DNA of 29,519 nt from Patescibacteria group bacterium (GCA_030917625.1 JAUPUJ010000003.1:1-29519), one strand, 5' to 3'; counted from the stretch's first letter, positions 15,118-24,022 are shown. Translations and numbers: made by a program. Notes: generated by a model from the letters alone, not told the origin.

Positions 15118-18100
15118 TTAAAAAACCACTTTAAATTCCAAGTCATCAACAGTTAGAGTGTCCCCGCTTTCAGTTTTACCTAAAATTAAACTATTAGCTC
15201 CCACTATTTTTATAATTTCAGCTAAATTATTTTGCACAATTTCCACACCTAAATCATTGGCTTCGATAATAATATCTACCCTATCAGATGGTAGAAGGTT
15301 TTTTTCTTTTCTCATGTTTTGAATAAACCTAATCAGTTCCCTAACATAACCTTCAGTTTTTAGCTCTGGAGTTAATTTTAAATCCAATAATAAATCAGCT
15401 TCCTGATTATTATCAATAACAACATCTTTAACATTTAATTCATCTTTTATTAAGCTCAAGTATTCTTCTCCTAAATTATCTTTGATGCTTACTTGTGATA
15501 GTATTTGGCGAACTTTTACACCCCCTGAAGATCTTTGTTCTAAACCAACAGATACCAAATGTCTCACTTTATCCATTAATGATAGGATTTGTTCATCGGC
15601 CTGATTAGAGGCATCCGGCCAATCACACAAATGAATACTTATAGGATCTTCGCTTTTTCTTAAATCTTGGTACAAGCTTTCCGCAAAAAATGGAGTAAAC
15701 GGAGCCATATATTTAGCCAGCCCCAATAAAACAAATCTAGTAGTAACCAAAGCTGCCTTTTTATCTGAATCGTCTTCTTTAAAACGATCCCGAGACCGTC
15801 TAATATACCAAGTCGAAAAGTCGTTTACAAAATCTCGTATTAATCGACTAGCTTCTAAAATTTTATAATCATCTAAATATTTAGTACCACTCTCTACCAT
15901 TTGATTAAGCCGAGTTAATATCCAAGCATCTAGAATGTTGTTATTTGTAATTTTACCATCTTCACTCTCCCCTTTATAGAGGTCATAAAAAGTTTTAATA
16001 TTATTAATTAAATTGAAAACTTTTTTCACAATTTCATCAACTGTCCTTTCGTCAAAATTTTTAAAGTCCCCTGGTTGATTAACTGAATACATCCATAAAC
16101 GCAGAGCATCAACTCCATATTTATCTATTACTGTCTGTGGTTCGATCACATTACCAACAGACTTAGACATTTTTTTACCTTGACTGTCTAAAATTAAACC
16201 CAAAGAAATAACATTTTTATAAGCCTTGCCCTTACCCAACAAAATGCCTACAGCGTGCAAGGTGTAAAACCAACCACGAGTTTGATCTATACCCTCAGAA
16301 ATATAATCGGCCGGATATAAGAATTCCTCTTTTGAGAAAGGCCAATGATCTTGAGCAAATGGCACCGCCCCCGAATCTAGCCAAACATCAGCCACTTCTT
16401 TCACTCGAGTCATTATTTGACCCTGCTCATCTTGTAAAAAAATATTATCAATATAAGGCTTATGTAAATCTAATTCATATTCACTATTACAAGGCAGCGG
16501 CACAAAAGATAAATCGCGCAAACCAGCTGTCTTAAGAGACCAATCATCTTTATGTGATATTAATTTCTTAACATTAGCTCCTTCAGCTACACCTAAAAGC
16601 ATCCACAAAGGATATTGATGGCTAATAATTAAAATATTTTTATCTTTATATTTTGACTCTAAATCATAAATAAAATCACCCAATCTTTTTTTTACATCAG
16701 ATAAATTCTCTCCCCCGCCCGGCGTTTTAGTAAAATAATCTTCCTGATTATCAAAAAAAGTATGATAGTCATCAACAGCACAACCATTAAATTCTCCGGT
16801 ATTAATTTCCTTAAGTCGATCATCAAATACTATTTCCGAAACATTTAAAGCCTCTTTCACAATATTAGCAGTTTCTGTTGTCCTCATTAGAGGTGAACAA
16901 ATAATCAAATCTATTTTTTTATTCTTTAAGGCCAAGGTCGCCTCCTCTACTTGGTGATGACCGTCAACAGTAAGTTTAGATTCCACGGAATCATCTGAAC
17001 TAAGAATACCAGCCACATTACTTTCAGCCTCACCATGACGCATTACAGTATAAGTATTGCCAGATTTTTTAGTTTTTTGTTTTAATTCATCAATACTCCC
17101 AATAACTGTTATTTGTCCCTCAGAATTTTGCCAAATCGGTAGTGGTGTACCCCAATAGCGTTCACGAGAAATTGCCCAATCTTTAACTTCCTTCAACCAT
17201 TCCCCAAAACGACCTTCTTTAATATAGCTTGGTTCCCAATTAATATCTTTATTGGCCTCCAGAAGTTCCCCACGCAAACTCGACATTTTTATATACCAAG
17301 AATCACGAGCATAATAAATTAAAGGCGTATGACACCGCCAACAATGAGGATAGGTATGGGTATATTTTTCTTTTTTAAATAATAAATCTTTATGAGCCAA
17401 ATCTTTAATAATATCAACCACCACTCCTTCATCTTTAACAAATTTTCCAGACAAAAAATCACAACCATCAATAAAAACGCCAGTCTCATTTACTAAATGA
17501 AATTTGGGTAAATTATTTTTAGTGCCCAATTCGAAATCATCTTGACCATACATGGGAGCAATATGAACAACTCCTGTGCCATCTTCAATATTTACAAAAT
17601 CAGCAGAATAAATTTTATAGGCTTTATTGAAACCATCAAGGTTTTTATCTTGAAATTTATCTAACAAATAAGGATATAGGGGTTCATATTCTAAACCAAC
17701 TAATTCTTCACCAGACATTTCTCTTATAATTTTAGAGTTTTCATTACCAACAACACTTTCCAATCTAGATTTAGCTAAAATAAATTTCTGAACCAGTTCG
17801 GTGCTAATATTTTTTACCTCCACTTCCACATAAATAATATTAGGATTTACAGCTAATCCCACATTCCCAGGCAAAGTCCATGGAGTCGTAGTCCAAGCTA
17901 AAATAAAAGTATTCCCCTGATTTTTAACTTTAAATTTTGCATAAACCGATAAGTCTTTTACCTCCTCATAACCTTGAGCCAACTCATGCGAAGACAAGGC
18001 TGTCCCACAACGGGGACACCAAGGTAAAACTTTATAGTCTTTATACAATAAATTTTTACCATCAACTGTTTTTAAAATATTCCAAACTGATTCAATATAA

Positions 18101-18570
18101 CTATTGTCATAAGTAATATACGGATTATCTCTATCAACCCAGTAACCAATTCTATCGGTAAAGTTATTCCATAAATCTAAATACTCCCAAACACTCTCTC
18201 GACATTTTTGGTTAAATTTTTCAACTCCATAGTCTTCAATTTCTTTTTTAGATTTAAGTCCCAACTGTTTTTCCACCTGAAGTTCTACCGGCAAACCATG
18301 AGTATCCCAACCACCCTTACGGCGCACATTAAAACCTCTCATTGTTTTATAACGAGGAATAATATCTTTAAACGCCCTAGCTTCTAAGTGGTGAATACCC
18401 GGTTTACCATTGGCTGTTGGTGGACCCTCATAAAAAACAAATTCACCACTCGGAGATTTTTTTTCAGTGGATTTTTTAAAAATTTGATTTTTCTGCCAAA
18501 AATCTAAAACTACTTCTTCGGCTGAAGCTAAGTCACTTTTTTTATTGTTTAAATCTTTTTCTTCTGACAT
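15118..18570 (-). CDS. ileS: Isoleucyl-tRNA synthetase with inserted histidine-phosphatase domain
   Basis: Class I synthetase of 1150 residues. The HIGH-type motif reads PGIHHLEA (57-64), and KMSKS is at 800-804. The CP1 editing domain is intact (TTTPWTLPGN at 227-236, GTGVVHIAPMYGQDDFELG near 331-349). Zinc-type pairs CPRC (185-188) and HCWRC (409-413) are present. After RYWGTPLPIW (471-480) and a short linker comes an extra domain, about residues 504-698. It is a histidine phosphatase (phosphoglycerate-mutase superfamily): VMRHGEAESN (R511, H512), SPLMRTTETA (R563), EINTGEFNG (E588) and IISHQYPLWM (H651). The synthetase then resumes at DLHKPYID (701). All four core phosphatase residues are present, so the domain is probably active; its substrate is unknown. 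The frame is continuous. It is the second gene of the argS-ileS-recO run. Confidence 0.96.
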   Translation of the reverse strand: MSEEKDLNNKKSDLASAEEVVLDFWQKNQIFKKSTEKKSPSGEFVFYEGPPTANGKPGIHHLEARAFKDIIPRYKTMRGFNVRRKGGWDTHGLPVELQVEKQLGLKSKKEIEDYGVEKFNQKCRESVWEYLDLWNNFTDRIGYWVDRDNPYITYDNSYIESVWNILKTVDGKNLLYKDYKVLPWCPRCGTALSSHELAQGYEEVKDLSVYAKFKVKNQGNTFILAWTTTPWTLPGNVGLAVNPNIIYVEVEVKNISTELVQKFILAKSRLESVVGNENSKIIREMSGEELVGLEYEPLYPYLLDKFQDKNLDGFNKAYKIYSADFVNIEDGTGVVHIAPMYGQDDFELGTKNNLPKFHLVNETGVFIDGCDFLSGKFVKDEGVVVDIIKDLAHKDLLFKKEKYTHTYPHCWRCHTPLIYYARDSWYIKMSSLRGELLEANKDINWEPSYIKEGRFGEWLKEVKDWAISRERYWGTPLPIWQNSEGQITVIGSIDELKQKTKKSGNTYTVMRHGEAESNVAGILSSDDSVESKLTVDGHHQVEEATLALKNKKIDLIICSPLMRTTETANIVKEALNVSEIVFDDRLKEINTGEFNGCAVDDYHTFFDNQEDYFTKTPGGGENLSDVKKRLGDFIYDLESKYKDKNILIISHQYPLWMLLGVAEGANVKKLISHKDDWSLKTAGLRDLSFVPLPCNSEYELDLHKPYIDNIFLQDEQGQIMTRVKEVADVWLDSGAVPFAQDHWPFSKEEFLYPADYISEGIDQTRGWFYTLHAVGILLGKGKAYKNVISLGLILDSQGKKMSKSVGNVIEPQTVIDKYGVDALRLWMYSVNQPGDFKNFDERTVDEIVKKVFNLINNIKTFYDLYKGESEDGKITNNNILDAWILTRLNQMVESGTKYLDDYKILEASRLIRDFVNDFSTWYIRRSRDRFKEDDSDKKAALVTTRFVLLGLAKYMAPFTPFFAESLYQDLRKSEDPISIHLCDWPDASNQADEQILSLMDKVRHLVSVGLEQRSSGGVKVRQILSQVSIKDNLGEEYLSLIKDELNVKDVVIDNNQEADLLLDLKLTPELKTEGYVRELIRFIQNMRKEKNLLPSDRVDIIIEANDLGVEIVQNNLAEIIKIVGANSLILGKTESGDTLTVDDLEFKVVF

Positions 18571-18573
18571 AAA

Positions 18574-20289
18574 CTACATTTTATCTGGTACTAAAATACC
18601 TAAAATTGATAACCCATTTTTAAGAACTCGGCGCGTCCCTTTAGTGAGACCTAAATAATAAGAGGCAGATTCATTACTTTCATCTAATATTTTAGTTGAA
18701 CTATAAAAACTATTAAAACTCGCCGCGAGGTCAGATAGATAAGTTACTAAAAGTTGAGGACTTTTATCTTGACCGGCTCGCTCTACAACTTCTGGTAATT
18801 GATACAACATTCGCTCTAATACTAAAATATTATCATCTTTTTTCTTAGTATTAATACCAATTTTTAATTCATGAGCTTTATCTAAAACCGACTTAGCTCT
18901 GACTGCGGTGTATTGAAGGTAAGGTCCGGAGTCACCTTCAAAAGACAATGACTTATCAAAATCGAAAATAATATCTTTCCCAGGAGATTGTTTAAGCACA
19001 GAAAATTTCAACGCCCCCACCGCTACTTTAGTGGCAATATTTTTCTTCTCTTTTTTAGACAGTGGACGATCGGTCATTTTTTCCATCACCTTATCTTCAA
19101 TTTGAGCGAGCAGTGTTTCCGCCGCCACCACGTCCCCCGTTCGAGAAGACATTTTTCCTGTCGGCAATAGAAGTAGGCCATGAACAATATGAGTTGTTTT
19201 ACTGGCCAGACTTGGCAATATTTTTTCCATCACACTTAAAACAACTTTAAAGTAGTCTAACTGTTCATTGGCAGTAACTACTATAGAATCAGTGTAATCA
19301 TATTTATCTGCCTTCAATTGAGCCAACCCTAATTCTTTGGCCTCATAAGTTGGCAGGCCTTCAGAATTCATAAATACTCTCGTATGCAATCCTTCGGCTT
19401 CCCCTTTATAAACTATAGCGCCTTCACTTTGTTCAAAAACTTGGCTCTTTAAATTATTTTCAACTATTTTTTTACCAAAAGGACCAGACTCACTTTCAAA
19501 AAAATAAAAATCAAACTTAGTTCCCAGTCTCTTATAAATTGTTTCGAAATAATCTAAGCTCCACCTCCGACCTAAATCATATAAATAATTTATCGTTTTA
19601 TCGGTTCGCTCATAAATCTTTTTATTAATCTCTTTAATATTATTTTCAGCTTCTTTGTCATTTTCAAATACCCCAGCACCAGAGACATAAGATTCTCCTA
19701 AAAAAGTAACCCTACCATTAATATTACCTAGGACTCTTAATTTTAAAACTTGGCCTGGTTTTTGTTTCATTCCATAAACAGCCTTAGCAACATGCATTCC
19801 CACGTCACCTTGGTAAATAGCTCTTTTAACTTCAGCGCCATTCCATTCTAAAAGTCTCGACAAAGCTTCTCCAATAGAGTTACTCATCAAGTGTCCAATG
19901 TGAAAAACTTTAAATGGATTAGGGTCAGTATACTCGATAATTATTTTATGTTTTTTTAAAGTTTTAACTTGGCCGAAATTTTTATCATCAATAATGTTTT
20001 GTAAACTTTTTTCAAAAAAACTAGCCGTTAAGTGAAAATTAATAAAGCCGAAACCGGCTACTGTAATCTTTTCTACATATTCTAAATTTTTGTCCTTCAA
20101 CTTCTGAACTATATCTCCTGCGAGCTCTATTGGGTCTCGACCCAACTTCTTAGCATAAACCATCGCCACATTTGTTGAATAATCACCTCGGACAAAATCT
20201 TGTGGGTGTTCTAGGTCGAATTTAGGGCTTTTAACTCCTAAATATCGCAATTCTTCTTTAATCGCTTTAATAAGATTATCTCTAACCAT
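18574..20289 (-). CDS. argS: Arginyl-tRNA synthetase
   Basis: Class I synthetase for tRNA-Arg. I start it at the ATG at 20287-20289 (MVRDNLIKAI), giving 571 residues. The open frame extends 17 codons upstream, but that stretch has no homology I recognise and contains a TATAGT box ending 7 bases before this ATG. The N-terminal Add-1 domain has GDYSTNVAM (36-44). HIGH is intact (FHIGHL, HIGH at 130-133). The KMSKS equivalent is KMSSR (379-383), as is common in ArgRS. The C-terminal DALR anticodon domain is complete. The gene begins the run argS-ileS-recO-(envelope)-glyS-(permease)-metG-tatD; ileS starts only 3 bases after it. Confidence 0.95.
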   Translation of the reverse strand: MVRDNLIKAIKEELRYLGVKSPKFDLEHPQDFVRGDYSTNVAMVYAKKLGRDPIELAGDIVQKLKDKNLEYVEKITVAGFGFINFHLTASFFEKSLQNIIDDKNFGQVKTLKKHKIIIEYTDPNPFKVFHIGHLMSNSIGEALSRLLEWNGAEVKRAIYQGDVGMHVAKAVYGMKQKPGQVLKLRVLGNINGRVTFLGESYVSGAGVFENDKEAENNIKEINKKIYERTDKTINYLYDLGRRWSLDYFETIYKRLGTKFDFYFFESESGPFGKKIVENNLKSQVFEQSEGAIVYKGEAEGLHTRVFMNSEGLPTYEAKELGLAQLKADKYDYTDSIVVTANEQLDYFKVVLSVMEKILPSLASKTTHIVHGLLLLPTGKMSSRTGDVVAAETLLAQIEDKVMEKMTDRPLSKKEKKNIATKVAVGALKFSVLKQSPGKDIIFDFDKSLSFEGDSGPYLQYTAVRAKSVLDKAHELKIGINTKKKDDNILVLERMLYQLPEVVERAGQDKSPQLLVTYLSDLAASFNSFYSSTKILDESNESASYYLGLTKGTRRVLKNGLSILGILVPDKM

Positions 20290-20296
20290 CAAGTCT

Positions 20297-20302
20297 ACTA
20301 TA
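20297..20302 (-). promoter_or_regulatory. Extended -10 box of argS, leaderless configuration
   Basis: TGATATAGT on the minus strand is a TGn-extended -10; the hexamer lies at 20297-20302. A weak -35 (TAGGCA) lies 17 bases upstream. Only 7 bases separate the -10 from the chosen argS ATG, so transcription would start at or next to the start codon. Confidence 0.5.
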
Positions 20303-20356
20303 TCACAAAAACCACCCTTGCCTAGAGCCATTTTAATCAATTTTAGCTAGCCAATT

Positions 20357-20779
20357 TTATCGACCAGTTGATCCAAAACCACTATCAGCTCTGACCGAAT
20401 CACTCAATTCTTCCACTTCATATATTTGAGGTCTCTCAACTGGCTGTATTAGAAGTTGAGCCACCTTATCTCCAATTTCAAAAACATAATCTTCTTTAGA
20501 TGTATTTAATATGCATAAAAAAAGTTGCCCCCTATAACCAGAATCCAGCACTCCCGACAAAGAAGTTAAGCCTTTTTTAAAAGCTAAACCACTTTTGTCC
20601 CACACGAGCCCCACAAAACCATCTGGTATTTCAAAAGCGAGCCCCGTTGGAATTGTGGCTCGGCCACCAGCTGGTACAGTAATTTTTTCCACAGTACATA
20701 AATCCAGACCCGCATCTCCCTCATGGGCAAAAGCTGGAACCTTAGCCAAATCATGTAATTTTTTAATTTTTATAATCAT
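20357..20779 (-). CDS. dut: dUTP diphosphatase (dUTPase)
   Basis: Hydrolyses dUTP to dUMP and pyrophosphate, keeping uracil out of DNA and feeding dTMP synthesis. The 140 residues match the trimeric family. All five motifs can be read: GDAGLDL (21-27), DKSGLA (61-66), GVLDSGYRG (76-84), GDKVAQLLI (103-111) and RADSGFGSTG (130-139). Motif 3 with Tyr after SG, together with the C-terminal FGSTG, favours dUTPase over dCTP deaminase. It follows glyA with a 1-base gap and so belongs to the glyA unit. With thyX, tmk and the dCMP deaminase nearby, it completes the supply of dUMP. Confidence 0.95.
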   Translation of the reverse strand: MIIKIKKLHDLAKVPAFAHEGDAGLDLCTVEKITVPAGGRATIPTGLAFEIPDGFVGLVWDKSGLAFKKGLTSLSGVLDSGYRGQLFLCILNTSKEDYVFEIGDKVAQLLIQPVERPQIYEVEELSDSVRADSGFGSTGR

Positions 20780-20780
20780 T

Positions 20781-21944
20781 TTAATTACGCAACAAAAAAT
20801 TTATCTTGTGAGCAATTTTAATCATATCCTTTTCTTTTTTACCCAAAGTGGTTACCCCAGCTGTCCCCAATCGAATACCCGATGGATCAGTTGGACTTCT
20901 TTTGTCCCCTGGAATAGTGTTTTTATTCACAATAATGCCCGCTTGTTCAAGTTTTTTACTAGCCATACCACCAGAAATACCAGCACCATTCATCCAGGTG
21001 TCAACCAAAATTAAATGTGAATCTGTACCCCCAGACACCAGTCTCCAGCCCAAACTTTTTAGTTCTTTAGCTAAAATTTGAGCATTTTTCACCACTTGTT
21101 TAGCGTAAATTTTAAAGTCTGTCCCCATCGCCTCTCTTAAAGCCACTGCCGTAGCTGCTATTTGATTAATATGAGGACCGCCTTGAAGACCTGGAAAAAC
21201 TGCTTTATCTATTTTAGTGGAATATTCAAGCCGAGAAAAAATCATAGCCGATCTAGGACCCCGGAGAGTTTTATGAACTGTGGTTGTCACAATATCAGCA
21301 TAAGGAAATGGTGATGTGTAAACACCTCCAGCTATCAAGCCTGCAATATGAGACATGTCCACCATTAAAATTGCCCCTACAGCATCCGCAATATCTCTAA
21401 ATTTCTGCCAATCTATTTTTCGTGGATAAGCTGTAAATCCAGCTACAATTAAAGCCGGTTTTTCTTTTTGGGCAATTTCTCTAACTATTTCATAATCTAA
21501 AACTTCTGTTTGTGGGTCAACTCCAAAAGGAATTTGTTGCCAAAATTTTCCAGTCGCTGATACTTTGTGACCATGGGTTAAGTGACCACCATCAGATAAA
21601 TTCATACCCATAATTTTCCCACTCATCGGCACCAATGCCAAATACACCGCCAAGTTGGCCGGCGACCCAGACAGAGGTTGAACATTTACACTCCAATCTT
21701 TTTCAGACAATTTAAAAGCCTTCAAAGCTCTCTTTTGACACAAGCTCTCTATTTTATCAACAACTTCATTACCCCCATAATAACGAGCCTCTGGATAACC
21801 TTCGGCATACTTATTAGTTAAAGGAGAACCTAAAGCTTTTAAAACATCATCTGAGACATAATTTTCAGAAGCAATTAAATTGATAATTTTCTTCTGACGC
21901 TTTTTTTCGTCACTTATTAGTTGTTCTATTTCTTTATCTTTCAT
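20781..21944 (-). CDS. glyA: Serine hydroxymethyltransferase
   Basis: PLP enzyme that converts serine and tetrahydrofolate to glycine and 5,10-methylene-tetrahydrofolate, the carbon donor for ThyX. I start it at 21944 (MKDKEIEQLI), 387 residues. The frame could begin 9 codons earlier, but those codons overlap a TATAGT box that ends 6 bases before this ATG. The PLP lysine is K225 in TTTVHKTLRGPR. NLIASENYVS, YAEGYPEARYYGG and VDMSHIAGLIAGG are conserved. At 387 residues it is shorter than the E. coli enzyme (417) in the C-terminal part. It is transcribed with dut, divergent from the DUF488 gene. Confidence 0.96.
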   Translation of the reverse strand: MKDKEIEQLISDEKKRQKKIINLIASENYVSDDVLKALGSPLTNKYAEGYPEARYYGGNEVVDKIESLCQKRALKAFKLSEKDWSVNVQPLSGSPANLAVYLALVPMSGKIMGMNLSDGGHLTHGHKVSATGKFWQQIPFGVDPQTEVLDYEIVREIAQKEKPALIVAGFTAYPRKIDWQKFRDIADAVGAILMVDMSHIAGLIAGGVYTSPFPYADIVTTTVHKTLRGPRSAMIFSRLEYSTKIDKAVFPGLQGGPHINQIAATAVALREAMGTDFKIYAKQVVKNAQILAKELKSLGWRLVSGGTDSHLILVDTWMNGAGISGGMASKKLEQAGIIVNKNTIPGDKRSPTDPSGIRLGTAGVTTLGKKEKDMIKIAHKINFLLRN

Positions 21945-21950
21945 GTAACT

Positions 21951-21956
21951 ACTATA
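21951..21956 (-). promoter_or_regulatory. -10 box of glyA, leaderless configuration
   Basis: TATAGT on the minus strand, 6 bases before the ATG at 21944. No convincing -35 is seen 16-18 bases upstream. Confidence 0.45.
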
Positions 21957-21994
21957 TTTGCACAAACTCATCTTTTATGCCAGAAATTGAAATT

Positions 21995-22003
21995 AGAAGG
22001 AGG
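21995..22003 (+). promoter_or_regulatory. Strong Shine-Dalgarno site of the DUF488 gene
   Basis: AGAAGGAGG lies 8 bases before the ATG at 22012. It is near-perfect and contrasts with the SD-less core genes, marking the start of the foreign-looking island. Confidence 0.8.
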
Positions 22004-22011
22004 ACTAACCG

Positions 22012-22443
22012 ATGATCCTTAAATCAGCCTGCGCTTTTTCCCACACCAACTCAGAAACAGATTTTGCAATCCTTATAGTTAGCCGCCTCACTCAAAATGA
22101 CGGCAAAACACGAGACCCTTATCTCTGCGAAATCGCCCAAAGATACGAAGATTGTTGGAGACCCGAGTTAGCACCAAGACCAAAAACTGTTGGTGCTTGG
22201 TACCGGAAAGAAATCAACTGGCAAGAGTTTTCTGACCAATATTTAACATATCTAAAATCAGAAACAGGCCAAGTGGCTACAAGTAAACTCTACGAAACCA
22301 TTAAACAAAAAAAAGTTGTGACGGTGCTGTGCGTAGAAGATACTTGTGACCACTGCCACCGAAGCCTCTTACTTGATTTTATGGAAAAAAAATACCCAGA
22401 CATCGAAATAACAAAAGATGTCTCAGATTGTAAGCCACAATAA
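22012..22443 (+). CDS. DUF488 family protein
   Basis: A 143-residue protein. It has the family pattern: an N-terminal strand with SRLTQNDG, a central ELAPRPKTVGAWYRKEINWQ followed by EFSDQYLTYL, and a C-terminal VVTVLCVEDTCDHCHRSLL with the cysteine-His-Arg signature. DUF488 proteins are widespread, small and not well understood; no reaction is established. It is the only plus-strand gene of the island, divergent from glyA and convergent with thyX, from which a strong hairpin separates it. It has a near-perfect SD. Confidence 0.75.
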   Translation: MILKSACAFSHTNSETDFAILIVSRLTQNDGKTRDPYLCEIAQRYEDCWRPELAPRPKTVGAWYRKEINWQEFSDQYLTYLKSETGQVATSKLYETIKQKKVVTVLCVEDTCDHCHRSLLLDFMEKKYPDIEITKDVSDCKPQ

Positions 22444-22471
22444 AACCCCGTCGCACGAGTGCGACGGGGTT
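22444..22471. terminator. Bidirectional terminator between the DUF488 gene and thyX
   Basis: A 12-bp stem (22444-22455 with 22460-22471, loop CGAG) has the core CCCCGTCGCA. It starts right after the DUF488 stop codon. A/T-rich ends on both sides fit termination of both convergent genes. Confidence 0.88.
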
Positions 22472-22499
22472 ATTTCTTAACGAAGCCAAATCGATACCT

Positions 22500-23897
22500 T
22501 TACCTGGAAACGATATCCTGTCTGCCCCGACGACTATCGAAACGACCAGCCTCAGAGAAATCGACATGGAGTACTAGCCCAGCAGACGAACCAAGTTCCA
22601 TCAAAGCACTGGCCATCTGCTGAGCCCTCCGGCGCAAGGTCGGATGAACCATCGACCCAGCCCTCAATTCAACGAGATAAACCAAAGCTGGTAGATCACC
22701 GGTCACCTGACAGGGAACCTGGTAACCCATTGGAACAAAGTACTGAGCCTCATATAAGCCCCACCTAGAAACCAAGTCGGGCATAATCTTGTTTTCGAAT
22801 TGTCCCAACCGCTCGAGAGCTCCGGCCCTGACACTATCTGGTAATTGCGCCAAATACCAAGGCTCAAAACCAAACTCCGTACTCAGAAGGGGCATTTGTT
22901 GAACAACTGCTCGCTGGCGCTGCAAGTCTCGATAAGACCCAAAATCAAGCAGACATTCAAAGGTTACTGACCCCAAATGGCCAAGCTTTTTTGGCATCTC
23001 TGCTCCCTTAGGTCTTCTCTCAAGAAGGGGCCTATATTGTTCCAATCCTTCCCAATCGAGATGAGACTGAACCGTAACCTCGTCAGGCCCATTAACATGA
23101 GAGTCCGACCCGAGATAAAGATAGGATGTCGCCATCCATCTTTGATAGTACTCGGCCGTCTCTGTGTTAACCTGATGTCCGAAAGAATTGGGATGAGCTT
23201 TGGCCAGCGCTTTTTTGGTGACTTCGGCTATCCGCCTAACTTCGAGCAGAGGGTGGTAGAGCAAGGTCTTCAAATGATCAGACGCTTGCCTCAAGTTGGT
23301 GGTCCAAGATAAGGAGGTAGATGCCCCAGCCGGCAGAAAAGCTCTCATGATGTCGAAAGCTCGAGCATTCACCGCCTTTTGGTAAACAGTCTCATCTTCT
23401 TCACTTTGACGGGGAAATTGCTCAGCAACATGAGCTTTGACTTTACCTAAACTAGAAACATAAAACTGCCTCCAATTTTCCAAGACAAGATTATCATTCT
23501 GACTCAGGCGACCAGTGTTTGCGGTTCCAGGCGCCAAAAATTTCTGAGTACTGAAATCGAGATAACGAGTAGAACACTCCTGACCGTTGTACAACATAGA
23601 ATCCTGGATAGCCTTGGCAGCGAGCATAGAGACACCCTCGATAAAAATTGTAGTGCCCCCACAATCTCCAATCGATTTGTGACCATAACCCACATAGTAA
23701 CTGCCCATAAATTTGCCCGATCCAACTTTGGCCAATTTGTCCAAGTGAGCCAAAGCGCTATCAGGCGACCGTGAATACAGAGCCTGCAACATGGCACAAT
23801 CTTCAGCCGTAAGCTGTGCACCAGTATCTAAAACCAGCACCAGGCTTTCATCGGTATTACCTTCTATTGGCTCAATCACATGTCTTAAACCATTCAT
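22500..23897 (-). CDS. thyX: Two-domain FAD-dependent thymidylate synthase (ThyX family)
   Basis: ThyX methylates dUMP to dTMP with methylene-tetrahydrofolate and reduced FAD. At 465 residues this is about twice the classic 220-250. Two ThyX-type halves can be read. The first (about 30-235) has GYGHKSIGDCGG, GQECSTRY (105-112) and LPAGASTSLSWTTNLRQAS. The second (about 305-440) has FECLLDFGSYRDLQRQRAVV, AQYFVPMGYQVPC and PALVYLVELRAGSMVHP. The RHR of the classic motif reads R327-Q328-R329, and the Ser-containing STRY part lies in the first half. I recall a family of long ThyX proteins with this layout, so the fold call is firm; activity is likely but not certain. An AAAGG SD lies about 9 bases upstream. 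G+C is clearly above the flanks. Confidence 0.85.
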   Translation of the reverse strand: MNGLRHVIEPIEGNTDESLVLVLDTGAQLTAEDCAMLQALYSRSPDSALAHLDKLAKVGSGKFMGSYYVGYGHKSIGDCGGTTIFIEGVSMLAAKAIQDSMLYNGQECSTRYLDFSTQKFLAPGTANTGRLSQNDNLVLENWRQFYVSSLGKVKAHVAEQFPRQSEEDETVYQKAVNARAFDIMRAFLPAGASTSLSWTTNLRQASDHLKTLLYHPLLEVRRIAEVTKKALAKAHPNSFGHQVNTETAEYYQRWMATSYLYLGSDSHVNGPDEVTVQSHLDWEGLEQYRPLLERRPKGAEMPKKLGHLGSVTFECLLDFGSYRDLQRQRAVVQQMPLLSTEFGFEPWYLAQLPDSVRAGALERLGQFENKIMPDLVSRWGLYEAQYFVPMGYQVPCQVTGDLPALVYLVELRAGSMVHPTLRRRAQQMASALMELGSSAGLVLHVDFSEAGRFDSRRGRQDIVSR

Positions 23898-24022
23898 CAG
23901 CCTAACCTTTCTTATTGGTTGTTTGTCTTAATTAAATTACAAGGACCCAATATCCTCTTTAATAATTCCTAACATGTGGTATAAAAAATACCAAGCCCAA
24001 CTTTTTTATATAAAAATAAAAA

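Noticed and set aside
16332..16535. Plus-strand frame inside ileS, and similar antisense frames across the window
   Set aside because: They are shadows of strongly supported genes, with no family match and no start signals.
16475..17060. Intein or chimeric assembly as explanation for the IleRS insert
   Set aside because: There are no intein splice motifs (N-terminal Cys/Ser block, C-terminal HN plus Cys/Ser/Thr). The frame, base composition and linker are continuous, and the insert is a complete enzyme fold.
22379..22567. Minus-strand frame across the DUF488 end and the thyX terminator
   Set aside because: It runs through the hairpin and overlaps the ends of two solid genes; no motif.
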